Positions 19,392 through 28,661 of a stretch of 64,000 nt of DNA are shown here, piece by piece. The notes beneath the pieces are model-generated. The model was not told where the DNA came from. It did not search any database and saw nothing but the letters and a program-made list of their open reading frames with translations. Both the position numbers and the translations under genes were made by a program. Origin of the DNA: JAGQOZ01 sp041399205 (GTDB lineage Bacteria > Planctomycetota > Planctomycetia > Pirellulales > Pirellulaceae); contig JAWKTK010000026.1 in the NCBI GenBank assembly GCA_041399205.1, positions 66,674 through 130,673 on the forward strand, written 5' to 3'. Position 1 is the first letter of the stretch. Each line of letters starts with the position of its first letter.

Positions 19392-19817
19392 TTAGAGTCG
19401 CATGACCGAACGCTGCTTTTCGATCACGTCAATCTGATGAAGTTTGCCTTGGCCGCTGCCGGGGCAAATTTCGCAGGTGGCGGCCCAATCTTCCGGAGTG
19501 CGAAGATTGGAATCCCAAAATGGCCAAGTGCGACATTGACGAGGCCTGGCGTTGTAGACCGTGCATTTGCGAGCTTCCGTATCGAAAAACACACACGCTC
19601 CGTCCGGGAACTCTCGCAAGCTCTTCCGAATTCCAACTCGCCGCACATACGTATCTTCAAACTGCTCGACGTCCAGTTCCACGGTGTCGGCCAGATTTTG
19701 AATTTCTTCTTTGTTGACCCAAACGTAGCCCGGAGCACCAGTGCAGCAATCACCGCATTGACTGCATTCGAAGCGAAGTCCTTTCGCGTACCAGGGTTGT
19801 GAATCGGAATCTGACAT
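19392..19817 (-). CDS. YkgJ family cysteine-cluster (zinc/iron-chelating) protein
   Basis: 141 residues. A CxxCxxCC cluster near residue 18 (CSQCGDCC) is followed by C-VFFD, CTVY, CRTWPF and two further Cys in CEICPG, the layout of the YkgJ/putative zinc- or iron-chelating family. These proteins are thought to hold a metal or Fe-S centre; no reaction is known for this subgroup. It starts 5 bases after the cysteine desulfurase stop on the same strand and closes the moa/csd run, so a link to sulfur or iron-sulfur chemistry is plausible by position only. Confidence 0.88.
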   Translation of the reverse strand: MSDSDSQPWYAKGLRFECSQCGDCCTGAPGYVWVNKEEIQNLADTVELDVEQFEDTYVRRVGIRKSLREFPDGACVFFDTEARKCTVYNARPRQCRTWPFWDSNLRTPEDWAATCEICPGSGQGKLHQIDVIEKQRSVMRL

Positions 19818-19822
19818 TTGTC

Positions 19823-20983
19823 CTAACCAATCTGTTCGAAAATTTCCAACACGCGATCCAAATCTTCCGTCGAATTGAATTCGCTCCAGCTAAGCCGCAA
19901 CGTCCCGCCCATTTGATCGGTACCAATCGTTTGATGAGCACCCGGTGCACAATGAAATCCAGCTCGCGCCTGAATCCTAGCCGCACTGTCCAGCAACGCA
20001 GCGAGTTCTCGAGCATCATAACCGGCAACATTCAGGCTGACGACACCCGTTCGCACCCAATCTTGGGCACAGCCATAAGTTGTCACCTGTGAAAACGTTT
20101 CTAACCGTTGCTGTAAATGTGTTCCTAACTGCATCACGTGTGCTTGTATTTGCGAGATGCCCAATTCCGTCACGTGTCGAACTCCGGCGGCCAATCCAAA
20201 CAGCCCTACCGCGTTGTGATTTCCGGATTCGAATCGGTCGGGCATGGTGCTGGGCTGCTGATCGGTTTCGCTAATCGTGCCGGTGCCGCCAAAACGCAGC
20301 GGCCGCAGTTCGTGTTCCAACTCGGAACGAACGTACAGCAGGCCCGTTCCAGTCGGGCCACACAAGCCTTTGTGTCCCGGCGCGGCTAACAAATCACATT
20401 GGAATTCCTGCACGTCCACCGGCAGATGGCCGAATGATTGAGCGGCGTCTACCAAATACAAACAGTTTCGGTCACGACACGCCTTTCCAATTTCGGCAAC
20501 GGGCTGAATGGAACCGATGACGTTGGAAACATGGTTGACAATGACCAGTCGCGTTTCTGGGCGAATGGCAGCCATGACCTGTTCTGCGGAAATTTGGCCT
20601 TGTCTGTCAGCGGCAACTCGAGTGACATCGACTTGGCAGTGTTCTTGCAAATAGCGAAGCGGCCGCAGTACCGAATTGTGTTCCAGCTGAGTGGTGACGA
20701 CATGGTCATTCGGCCGAACAAGGCCTTGAATCGCGAGGTTCAGGGAATCGGTGCCGCTGTAGGTGAAGATGATTCGATTCGCCGACGCGGCGCCAATGAG
20801 TTGTGCAATCTGGGTTCGACACGTTTCCACGGTTCGCTGCACTTTATCTGCTTCACGGTAACTGCTACGTCCCACCGGCGCCCCGATTTCTCGGTTGTAG
20901 CGGTCCATTGCCTGATAAACCGTGTCTGGTTTGGGCCAACTGGTGGCTGCGTTGTCCAGATAGATTCGTCCAGAAACAGACAT
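19823..20983 (-). CDS. cysteine desulfurase (class V aminotransferase, SufS/Csd-like)
   Basis: 386 residues from ATG 20983, chosen because AGGAG lies about six bases upstream; a longer frame from 21004 lacks this. PLP enzyme that removes sulfur from cysteine as an enzyme-bound persulfide. Visible: N-terminal YLDNAATSWPKP, substrate-binding VNHVSNVIGSIQP, Asp-Ala-Ala-Gln-Ser cofactor strand, the PLP lysine K205 in APGHKGLCG, and the active-site cysteine loop RAGFHCAPGAH, which is the short group-II (SufS/CsdA) type. The adjacent moaA-moaE-moaD genes suggest it feeds sulfur to the MoaD thiocarboxylate, and the adjacent YkgJ protein may also be a partner. General Fe-S or tRNA thiolation roles cannot be excluded. 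Confidence 0.9.
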   Translation of the reverse strand: MSVSGRIYLDNAATSWPKPDTVYQAMDRYNREIGAPVGRSSYREADKVQRTVETCRTQIAQLIGAASANRIIFTYSGTDSLNLAIQGLVRPNDHVVTTQLEHNSVLRPLRYLQEHCQVDVTRVAADRQGQISAEQVMAAIRPETRLVIVNHVSNVIGSIQPVAEIGKACRDRNCLYLVDAAQSFGHLPVDVQEFQCDLLAAPGHKGLCGPTGTGLLYVRSELEHELRPLRFGGTGTISETDQQPSTMPDRFESGNHNAVGLFGLAAGVRHVTELGISQIQAHVMQLGTHLQQRLETFSQVTTYGCAQDWVRTGVVSLNVAGYDARELAALLDSAARIQARAGFHCAPGAHQTIGTDQMGGTLRLSWSEFNSTEDLDRVLEIFEQIG

Positions 20984-21010
20984 GAGACTCCTCGCGTTGA
21001 CCAAAGCGCG

Positions 21011-22030
21011 TCACCCACCAATTTGATACATCGCTCGTTCCGGCCGGCGGAATTCGTCTGAATCGATGCCATGTCCCGGCTTTTTGTGCCACACGCAGTC
21101 TCGCACCAATTCCATGATGTCCTCATCGGATGCGTTGTTTCGCAGCAACGAACGCACGTCCCATTCGATTTCAGAAAACAAACAGTTGCGCACCTTGCCA
21201 TCCGCCGTTAGTCGCAAGCGATTACAAGTTTGACAAAACGGTTGTGTGACCGGATTGATGAAACCAACCACACCACCGTCCGCAAAGTGATAGTCAACCG
21301 CTGGCTGACTGGCGTCGGTCCGCGGACTAGGAACGAGCGAACCAAATTCGGCTTCCAATGTTTGGCGGATCTGTTGGCCGCTCAACACTTGCGAATCATC
21401 CCATTGACCATCGGCGTCCAGCGGCATGTATTCAATAAAACGAAGCTCCAGCTTTTGTTCTTTGGCAAACCGGCCCAGTGGCACGATTTCTTCTTCGGTG
21501 ATGCCGGCAATGGCTACGGCATTCAAACGAATTTGACGAAAGCCGATGCGCTGTGCTTCGGCAATCCCGTTTAGGATTTGGTGTAATCCGGTGCGACGAG
21601 AAATCTTCTGGAACGTGGCTTCGTTCAGCGTGTCCAGGCTGATATTCAAACGCTGCAAGCCCGCCTTCTTCAGGTCGGCGGCATGTTGTGCCAGCAGCAT
21701 CCCGTTGGTGGTCATGGCCAGATCCACGACGTTCGGAATCTGGGCGAGTTGTTGGATCAGTAGCGGCAAATCGCTACGCACGAGTGGTTCGCCGCCGGTG
21801 ATCCGAAACTTGTTAACGCCTGCGCCGACCATGATTCGAGCAAATCGTTCTATTTCTTCAAACGACAGGATTTCGGACCGAGGCTGGAATTGGACGTTCT
21901 CCAATGGCATGCAATAGAAGCAGCGAATGTTGCAGCGATCGGTGACACCAATTCGCAAACTGGTGTGTTTTCTGCCGAAAGAATCAAAAAGCGGTTCGTA
22001 CTCCACCACTTGGTCACTCGCTGCCCGCAC
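21011..22030 (-). CDS. moaA: GTP 3',8-cyclase MoaA (molybdopterin synthesis)
   Basis: 339 residues. Radical-SAM enzyme that starts molybdenum-cofactor synthesis by converting GTP to 3',8-cyclo-GTP. The N-terminal 4Fe-4S site is C33-x3-C37-x2-C40 (CNIRCFYC); FRITGGEPLVR follows. The second, substrate-side cluster is C-x2-C-x13-C in PFCQTCNRLRL...RNC. The protein ends in GG, the C-terminal tail needed in MoaA. It starts at GTG 22030 and its first codons overlap the end of moaE by 17 bases, so translational coupling is likely. The strand order moaD-moaE-moaA-desulfurase forms one compact unit. Confidence 0.96.
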   Translation of the reverse strand: MRAASDQVVEYEPLFDSFGRKHTSLRIGVTDRCNIRCFYCMPLENVQFQPRSEILSFEEIERFARIMVGAGVNKFRITGGEPLVRSDLPLLIQQLAQIPNVVDLAMTTNGMLLAQHAADLKKAGLQRLNISLDTLNEATFQKISRRTGLHQILNGIAEAQRIGFRQIRLNAVAIAGITEEEIVPLGRFAKEQKLELRFIEYMPLDADGQWDDSQVLSGQQIRQTLEAEFGSLVPSPRTDASQPAVDYHFADGGVVGFINPVTQPFCQTCNRLRLTADGKVRNCLFSEIEWDVRSLLRNNASDEDIMELVRDCVWHKKPGHGIDSDEFRRPERAMYQIGG

Positions 22031-22457
22031 GGGGCGTTGGGGATTTCACACCGGGGTGGACCCATTCCGTTTGTCCGTCCGCCCAGTGTTCTTGTTTCCA
22101 GATGGGCACTTCTTCCTTTAAGGTGTCAATCAACCACTTGCCGGCGTCAAACGCCGCTTGGCGATGAGCAGAACTGACCGCCACCGCCACACTGGCCTCT
22201 TCCAATTCTAACCGTCCCAAGCGATGCACGATAGAACAGCCGGTCAGCTCCCAACGTTCACTCGCAATTTGTGCGAGTTCCGTCAGTTTTTGCCGAGCCA
22301 TTTCTGGGTAGCATTCATAGACCAAATGCGACGTTTGTCGACCTCTCGTGAATTCACGCGTGGTCCCCAGAAACAGCACCACCGCTCCGGCTGCAGGCGA
22401 ACTGACCGATGCCAACACCTGTTGCGTATCAATGGCTTTGTAAGTAATTTCGACCAC
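22014..22457 (-). CDS. moaE: molybdopterin synthase large subunit MoaE
   Basis: 147 residues. Start GTG 22457, five bases after the moaD stop, with GGAGG inside the end of moaD. MoaE with MoaD transfers two sulfurs to precursor Z to give molybdopterin. Family motifs: GAVVLFLGTTREFTRG near residue 30, LVYECYPEMARQKL, CSIVHRLGRLELEEASVAVAVSSAHR (shown in parts: HRLGRLELEE, VAVSSAHRQAAF) and the catalytic lysine block VPIWKQEHW. The C terminus overlaps the GTG of moaA. A longer in-frame extension upstream reads through the moaD region in the wrong frame and is not coding. Confidence 0.94.
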   Translation of the reverse strand: MVEITYKAIDTQQVLASVSSPAAGAVVLFLGTTREFTRGRQTSHLVYECYPEMARQKLTELAQIASERWELTGCSIVHRLGRLELEEASVAVAVSSAHRQAAFDAGKWLIDTLKEEVPIWKQEHWADGQTEWVHPGVKSPTPRAGSE

Positions 22458-22462
22458 GAATG

Positions 22463-22709
22463 TTAACCTCCACTGACCGGCGGAATACAAGCGATTTCGT
22501 CGTGTGCACGCAGTTGTGTTTGGTCCGACGCGTATTGCTGATTGACGGCGATTCGCAGCGAATTCAGAAGCGGTTGCAGTTCGGGAATTTGTTGCACCAA
22601 CTGGACTTTTAGCTGACCAGCTGTCGCCGCTTGTCGTCCAATTCGATGGTGATGGTGTCGGAGCCGGCGTACTGTTTGACCGGCAAACAACCCGACGTCC
22701 CACTTTCAT
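22463..22709 (-). CDS. moaD: molybdopterin synthase sulfur carrier MoaD, frameshifted
   Basis: The C-terminal half reads cleanly: GQLKVQLVQQIPELQPLL, then LRIAVNQQYAS, and the terminal PPVSGG whose last Gly is thiocarboxylated. The N-terminal half is spread over frames: MKV from ATG 22709, LFAG in a second frame, KQYAGSDTITIELDD in a third, then AATAGQ back in the second. Assuming missing bases near 22700, 22680 and 22632 gives an ubiquitin-like protein of 82-83 residues, the family length; at least two breaks are needed. Neighbours moaE and moaA are intact and the spacing is that of a normal moaDEA unit, so I read this as sequence error, though a real defect would abolish molybdopterin synthesis. 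Confidence 0.8.
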
Positions 22710-22737
22710 GAGGTCACCAATTCTTCGCTGGTTCGAT

Positions 22738-25686
22738 TCAAAGTTGACCAATTTCCGGCATCAACCCATACGCGTGTGCCAACAGCTTGATGGGATGCAC
22801 CGTCGGTTTATTGGTGCCTTGCTCCATTTGGATGCGACACGCGCTACATTCCGTGGTACCGACTTGAATGTCCGGATGCCGCAGCGAATCCATCAAGCCT
22901 CGGCCAATTCGCAAGCTATTCCAATAGTTTTTCCTTTTCAAGCCGAACGTGCCGGCCATCCCCGAACAACCTCGTTCTACTTTTTGCACCATCAAGTTGG
23001 GAATCAAACGCAATAAATTCTCACCGGCGTGGGTATCGTCCATGGCTTTGGCGTGGCACGGCTGATGGTAGGCGACTGTCAAGTTGCTGGGCTGCATGTC
23101 CAATTGCAGTTGTCCTTGCAAGTGCATGCGCCAAAGATAAGCACAGGCTTCGGACGAATTTTCCGCAACCAAGACGGCGTCTTCGTCATCCAACAGATTG
23201 ACGTATTCTCGAGTCAGACACATGGCGGCGGCCGGTTCTGGTTTGTGATGTGGTAACCTTGTCGCACGGCATCGGCCAGGATGGAAACGTTTTTCCGAGC
23301 CAACCGTTTGGCTCGTTCGGTCGCGCCCAGCGCGATCAGCGGCATGCCCGCAGCGGCTTGCCGAGGATGCACAAAGACGGAAATGCCGTTGTGTTCGAAT
23401 ACACGCACGACCGCTCGTCCCAACTGCGTATCGAACCAGTTCGCATAAACGTCCACAAAATACAGCACTTTGCGACCAGCGCGGCGGCTGGAACGAGTCC
23501 ATTTGCGGCGCGCGGCTTTGCGCAGGAAGCTCCGGTTGGAAAGCGGCGGCAGCTTGCGACCTTGAGCGATTCCCAGAACTTTCCATCACCCAGCGAACTC
23601 GGCGACGGCGAATTCCCAATTGAACAGCGGAGAAATCCAGCTGCCCCAGGCTGCAATGGAATCAATGCGAGACAACACGGTGTCACTCAGGGTAATCCTT
23701 TGCGCCACATACTGCGGCATTTGCATTCGGTGACCAATTTGGGAATATCGACCGACGCCGGACATTCCACTCGACACTGATGGCAATGAAAACACAAGTC
23801 GGCAATGTCGCTGATGGCGTCGGATCCCAATACTTCCGGATCCAAACGGCCAGTCATGATCGCGCGCATCAAATTCGCTTTGGCTCGCGGTGTTGCTTCT
23901 TCGGCCGGAGCAATACGAAACATGGGACACATGCGTTCGATGTCCGAAGTTGTGCGGCAGCCACCGCAACCATTGCAGCTTCGCGCAGCCAGCGTCATGT
24001 CGTCTGGCGTCCAATTCAGTTCCAACTGGACAATCGGCTTGCTCGGCGGCGTTTCGTTTTCTTCGATCAGCGCGTCGGGTTCGCTAGAATCAGAAAGTTC
24101 TGTTTGGCTGGTCATGATTTGCACGGGCCGGAGATTCTGTGCCAGTGATTGCCCAGATTCGTCAATGATCTTGCCGGGATTGAGTCGGTTTTGTGGATCG
24201 AATAACTGTTTTAGCTGGACAAACACATCGTACAGCGGGCCGTACTGTTCGCGCACAAACCAGGTGCGGCTCAGTCCATCTGCGTGTTCGCCGCTAATGG
24301 TGCCTTTGACGTCCAAGACTTCCGCGTACAGATCGCGAGCCAAATGTTGCATGCGCCTGACGTGTTCTGGATCAGCCAAGTCCAAGAACGGGCGAATGTG
24401 TAGTTGGCCGTGCGCCGCGTGTGCGAACAGCGATGCCGTCACCTGATGTTTTTTCAACACGTTTTGAACTCGCACCAAAAAGCTGGGCAGTTCATCCGGC
24501 GGAATGGCAATGTCTTCCACGAAGGGCAGGGGACGAGTGGAACCTTTTAGTCGGTACAACGTCGGAACCACTCGATGAGTCAAGCGACACAGTAATTCAA
24601 CGTCGTCGTGCTCTAAGGCGATCTTGGAATCAAAGGCCAACTTCTTTTGCCGAGTCTGCTTGGCAATCTGTTGTAGTCCTTCGCGCACTTCGGCAAAGGA
24701 TTCTCCGGTCTTTTCTACCAACAGAATGGCTTCGGCCGTTTTCGGTAGAACGTGGTTATAGCGTTCGTCTGATTCGCACGCCAATTGCAGCAAGCGGCGG
24801 TCCATCAGATCACACGCAGCAATATCGTATTTGCGAATCAGTTGAGCGGCATTGGCGGCGTTTTCCAAACGTTCACATGCCAACAAGATCAAGCCGCTGT
24901 GCTTGGGTAGCCGACTGGTGCGAATCGTCGCTTCCGTAATGATGCCCAAAGTACCTTCGGTGCCAACCAACAACTTGGCCATATCCAGCCGATTATTGCC
25001 CATCACGTCGTCTAGGCGATAGCCGCAACGATTCACCAGTGACTTGGGTTTGTGCGTTTGAATTAGCTGCTGGTTGTTGGATATCAACTGCGCTGTGGCA
25101 AAGACAAGCGATCAATTTCTGCTCCAAAACCACCTTGAAACGGCAAGTCGTATTGCCCGAATTCCACTTCCTGGCCATTCGCCAAGACGATCCGAATTTT
25201 TTCCACGTGACTGCGAGCCGACCCGTATTGCGTCCAGTGGCTTCCACCAGCGTCAATAGCCAAAACGCTGCCGATGGTGGTCACGCTTCGATTCGCCGGG
25301 TCGGGACCAAAGCAACGATCCACGGCGGAAAGTCGCTGGTTCAATTTACCCAAGACCACGCCCGGTTGGACTCGGACGGTTTCTTCGCCTTCCCAGACAA
25401 TGCGTCGCATGGAATGAGCAAAGTCCAGAATCAAGCCGGGGCCCAGGCTTTCTCCGGCCAGTCCCGTGCCCGCGCCGCGTGCATGCAGCGGAATCTGATT
25501 TTCATTGGCGTACTGCACTACGGCAATAACGTCGCGATTGTTTTTAGGTCGGACGACACCCAGTGGACGAATTTCGTAGATACTGGCGTCGCTGGCGTAC
25601 ATTTGAACAAAGACGTCGTTGCAGTGAACTTCGCCCTGCAGAAGGCCGCGCAGGTCTGCCTGAATTCGTTCACGGTCATGCAACAT
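22738..25686 (-). CDS. GlcD/GlcF-type FAD oxidase fused to Fe-S subunit (D-2-hydroxyacid dehydrogenase), frameshifted
   Basis: One gene in pieces. The N-terminal FAD-binding PCMH domain (ARGAGTGLAGESLG, about residues 75-90; IGSVLAIDAGGSHW) is followed by the FAD-linked oxidase C-terminal domain (LVGTEGTLGIITEA; TISGEHADGLSR), two ferredoxin motifs (CNGCGGCRTT and CFHCHQCRVECPAS) and a CCG-type Fe-S domain (YHQPCHAKAM, CSGMAGTFG, TECSACRIQ). The frame breaks near 25105, 23693, 23616, 23580 (two bases) and 23247; all are missing bases. Corrected length is 984 residues, as expected of fused GlcD-GlcF or Dld-II proteins. It would oxidise glycolate, D-lactate or a similar 2-hydroxyacid and pass electrons to quinone at the membrane. 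Start ATG 25686 (a TTG nine bases upstream is possible). Not obviously related to its moa neighbours. Confidence 0.85.
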
Positions 25687-25698
25687 GGGACCCAACGC

Positions 25699-26256
25699 CT
25701 ATTCCGATGATGAAGCGTCGGACGGAGGTGTCGTCAGGGACGAAATCTCCTTCATCCGAATTTGTTGTTGGCGGTGCTTTTCATGCGTCTCCAAATCAAA
25801 CGCTTCATAGCCCTCCATACCTGGCAAGAACCGATACTGAGCGTGACAGCGGTAGCATTCCAGCACGGTGCCCGTAATGAAATAGTACAAGAACAAGTCA
25901 ATCAACGCGGTGACGAACAGGATGGCATAGGTAGTGATAATCCAACGCAATTGCCAAGCCACGATACTGGCTGCAAAGCCAATCACGACAATGCCCACGC
26001 CCAAACGCTGAGGGAAGTCTTTCCGCACGAACAGATCCTTGTCGCCACAAATCAAGCATTGATCCAGGTCCACCGACGGCATGCCGCCGGCTTCCGTCAC
26101 GTCGGCAGTATCGGTTGCGGAAGATTCGCGTATCAACGGCGTCTGGTCACAAAGAACCGCATCGCATTCCGGGCAGCGTAATTGCTGCGGTTCAAGCGAC
26201 CAATTCATGCGACTTGATTTTTCGCAATGCGGACAGAGAAAGGTTACGTTGGGCAT
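25699..26256 (-). CDS. zinc-ribbon membrane protein, function unknown
   Basis: 185 residues. Two Cys pairs near the N terminus (CPHCEK and CPECDAVLC) form a zinc ribbon, and a second pattern follows at CLICGDKD. Two membrane helices lie at about 88-108 and 112-135 (LGVGIVVIGFAASIVAW and IITTYAILFVTALIDLFLYYF), then CYRCHAQYRF, a third metal-type pair, and a charged C-terminal tail. The pattern suggests a membrane protein with cytoplasmic metal-binding ribbons. I recognise no named family. It is eight bases downstream of the membrane gene at 26264 and probably co-transcribed with folE. Confidence 0.75.
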   Translation of the reverse strand: MPNVTFLCPHCEKSSRMNWSLEPQQLRCPECDAVLCDQTPLIRESSATDTADVTEAGGMPSVDLDQCLICGDKDLFVRKDFPQRLGVGIVVIGFAASIVAWQLRWIITTYAILFVTALIDLFLYYFITGTVLECYRCHAQYRFLPGMEGYEAFDLETHEKHRQQQIRMKEISSLTTPPSDASSSE

Positions 26257-26263
26257 ATTATTA

Positions 26264-27055
26264 TCATAGGGGGTAAGGCAAACTGGCGGACAGTAATTGC
26301 GACGTCAATTCTCCTAGGAAGACGCAGATCACGCCAACATACAAAATGCCGGTGGCACTTTGCGTATTGGGAATCTTCAGCGTTTCCCAGGTCATCACGG
26401 CCAAGACCAACAGGCCGACAATGCCGGAAAGCCACCGGAGCGCCAGGCCGGCCGACGCAAACTTGCCGACAGACGTGGCGCCGGCCTGCAATAGTTCTGG
26501 GTTTTGAAATACCAACAAGAATCCAAAGGCGCACAGCGCCGCTCGAACCAACGTCGACGCCAGCATGCCTTGCACTAATCGCTGCAATGGCAACATCTGC
26601 ATTGTGGGTGTATTCAAATACCAATGCCCCAGCAACATGGCACAAAAGGTAAAGCCAATGACGCTACCCGATGTCAGCACTTCCAAAGCGTTCAGCCAGA
26701 CTGGGCGACTAGTGCCAATTTGATTCTCCAAACTCAATGCCAGCCCAAAGTTGCATGCCGTCACCAACCAAATCAAGATGCGTCCAGGCTTTGCCTGTTC
26801 GTACAGCCAAAACACAGCGCCCACGTAACTGAGGAACGCCGTCAACGCCGTCACGGCTGCCATGACTTGCCAGTTGGGAAAATTCAATCTCAACAGATAA
26901 ATAACAGCGGTACCAAACGTATTAAGGCCCAGTAGCACCCACAAATGAACTCGGAAAAAACCACTGGTCACCAGCTTGGACGACGTCAGGCCCATAGTCA
27001 GCCCTAAGCCGAACGCAAGCCGATACAGAAATTGAATCAAAATCAACCAGAGCAT
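26264..27055 (-). CDS. polytopic membrane protein, function unknown
   Basis: 263 residues with about eight predicted membrane helices from the first residues onward (LWLILIQFLYRLAFGLGLTMG, then TFGTAVIYLLRL, VMAAVTALTAFLSYVGAVFW, ILIWLVTACNFGLAL and others). A short loop with HLWVLLGLNTFG and a histidine in LLGHWYLNTPTMQ resemble residues seen in heme-binding membrane proteins, but no family assignment is safe. ATG at 27055 lies just after the folE stop at 27059, so it is coupled to folE. It has no signal peptide. Confidence 0.7.
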   Translation of the reverse strand: MLWLILIQFLYRLAFGLGLTMGLTSSKLVTSGFFRVHLWVLLGLNTFGTAVIYLLRLNFPNWQVMAAVTALTAFLSYVGAVFWLYEQAKPGRILIWLVTACNFGLALSLENQIGTSRPVWLNALEVLTSGSVIGFTFCAMLLGHWYLNTPTMQMLPLQRLVQGMLASTLVRAALCAFGFLLVFQNPELLQAGATSVGKFASAGLALRWLSGIVGLLVLAVMTWETLKIPNTQSATGILYVGVICVFLGELTSQLLSASLPYPL

Positions 27056-27058
27056 GAA

Positions 27059-27676
27059 TTAACGCCGTTCACCGTAAATCAGTTGCATGATTTCACTACG
27101 CGAAGATAAGTGCGAACGAAAGATCCCCTTCATGGCAGACGTCACACACACGCTGCCTGGCTTTCGAATGCCACGAATGGTCATGCATGAATGAGACGCC
27201 TCGACCACCACAGCGACGCCCTTGGCATCGAGTTCTTCAACCAGCAAATTGGCAATCTCTTCGGTCATCCGTTCTTGCACTTGCGGACGCCGAGCCACCT
27301 CTTCTACCACTCGCGCCAATTTACTCAGCCCGATGACGCGTCCATTCGGCGAATATCCGACGTGGGCTTTTCCGGTGAAGGGCAGCAGGTGGTGTTCGCA
27401 CATGCTGCAAAAGCTGATGTCTCGAATCAGCACCACTTCATCATAGGCTTCGGTGAAAAATTTCTGCAGGTGCAACCGAGGATTTTTATGGAGCCCACTG
27501 AACATTTCCGTATACATACGCGCGACTCGAGCGGGCGTTTCCAGCAAGCCTTCTCGATCTGGATCCTCGCCTACGGCCGCCAAGATTTCTCGGACCGCTT
27601 TTTCAATTCGTCCTAAGTCGACCTGCCCGTCCGCGGAAAGCTTGCGGTCGTCTGTTTCGTGGTTTGCGTCACACAT
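27059..27676 (-). CDS. folE: GTP cyclohydrolase I
   Basis: 205 residues. Converts GTP to 7,8-dihydroneopterin triphosphate, the first step of tetrahydrofolate (and queuosine or pterin) synthesis. Motifs: EDPDREGLLETPARVARMY, the zinc ligands in FCSMCEHHLLPF and SHSCMTIRG, and GRVIGLSKLARVVEEVARRPQVQ split around the usual strands. Length and order match the FolE1 family. First gene of the likely run folE - membrane protein - zinc-ribbon protein - oxidase - moaDEA, so two GTP-consuming pterin pathways start in one gene block. ATG 27676; its ribosome-binding site is weak. Confidence 0.96.
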   Translation of the reverse strand: MCDANHETDDRKLSADGQVDLGRIEKAVREILAAVGEDPDREGLLETPARVARMYTEMFSGLHKNPRLHLQKFFTEAYDEVVLIRDISFCSMCEHHLLPFTGKAHVGYSPNGRVIGLSKLARVVEEVARRPQVQERMTEEIANLLVEELDAKGVAVVVEASHSCMTIRGIRKPGSVCVTSAMKGIFRSHLSSRSEIMQLIYGERR

Positions 27677-27914
27677 GCTTGTTTGAGTTTCCCATTCCTA
27701 TTTGGCTGCGGATTCGCTCGGAACATCAACCGAATCGGCCGTTGGTGAATTCAACCTTCATGGTAGAAGAATTGCGTGCGTTCGACGAGTGGGCGGGTGG
27801 ACCGGAAGAGACGGCACGAGTCAACTGACCGATACATTCAGGCGAATGTGTGCGGTGCCGTTTGGCAGACGAAGTCTAGACATGTCTGCCGCCGCTGGAT
27901 TCGAAAAATACCGC

Positions 27915-28613
27915 CTAATTCTGGCTGAAATCAGGCGGAAATGGGGGCGAATCTAACAGTTTGGATGTGTCAGAAAGCGCGTCAAAGTGATCCAGCAGCA
28001 ATTTCGCTCGATATTCAACATTGGGTTCGCCCAGAAGTTGCTGTTTGGTGGAAATGGAAAGCGGTAATGCAAACGACATCACGTCCACCAACATGCCCAG
28101 ACTCGTTTCGCCATGTAGCAACTGGTTCAGCGACTCTTGGTTTTCTAGCTTGTTAGGGATCGATTGCAAAAAATGTTCTCGTAGTAGATCCTGCAGTTCA
28201 TCCTGCACCGCGGGATCATCCGAGGAACTAAAATCGTCCATCAGCCGCACACGAGCTCGACGATAGAGCCGATCTTGCGGCAGTTCTTCCAAAATGGTGC
28301 CTCGCGCCAAACCGGCCAGCAATACGTTGTAGTGACCATTCTCTTTCTTGGCATGTGTGATGATCTTGCCCAAGCAAATGTGCGGATGCAACGGCGGTTC
28401 TGACAGAGCGTTTTCCGTCAAGGTTTCGCTGTTCAGCGTGGCCATGGCAATCAAATGATCGCTCATCAAGGCATGTTCGAACATCTCCACATAACGAGGC
28501 TCGAATACATATAACGGTTGAACCACATGGGGAAACAGCACCAATTCCGGCAAAGGAAATAGTCGAACAATACCGCTGAAGTCGTCGGGAAGCTGCTGAT
28601 GCAAGTCGGACAT
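27915..28613 (-). CDS. LON substrate-binding-domain protein
   Basis: 232 residues consisting of the N-terminal LON domain alone (PUA-like beta fold plus helical bundle): VRLFPLPELVLFPHVVQPLYVFEPRY at the start (given here as LFPLPELVLFPHVVQ), then IALATL-like strand IAMATLNSE, GKIITHAKKENGHYNVLLAG and RARVRLMDDF. The ATPase and protease parts of Lon are absent, as is normal for the short single-domain family. Its function is unsettled; an accessory role in substrate recognition is inferred. It is 48 bases downstream of the DUF309 gene on the same strand. Confidence 0.9.
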   Translation of the reverse strand: MSDLHQQLPDDFSGIVRLFPLPELVLFPHVVQPLYVFEPRYVEMFEHALMSDHLIAMATLNSETLTENALSEPPLHPHICLGKIITHAKKENGHYNVLLAGLARGTILEELPQDRLYRRARVRLMDDFSSSDDPAVQDELQDLLREHFLQSIPNKLENQESLNQLLHGETSLGMLVDVMSFALPLSISTKQQLLGEPNVEYRAKLLLDHFDALSDTSKLLDSPPFPPDFSQN

Positions 28614-28661
28614 GACATGGGCTCGATTCGATTGGAAGAAAAGAATTCTACGCAGCGAACG

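Noticed and set aside
27702..27956. 84-codon frame between folE and the LON gene
   Set aside because: No recognisable sequence features, opposite to both neighbours and overlapping the end of the LON gene.
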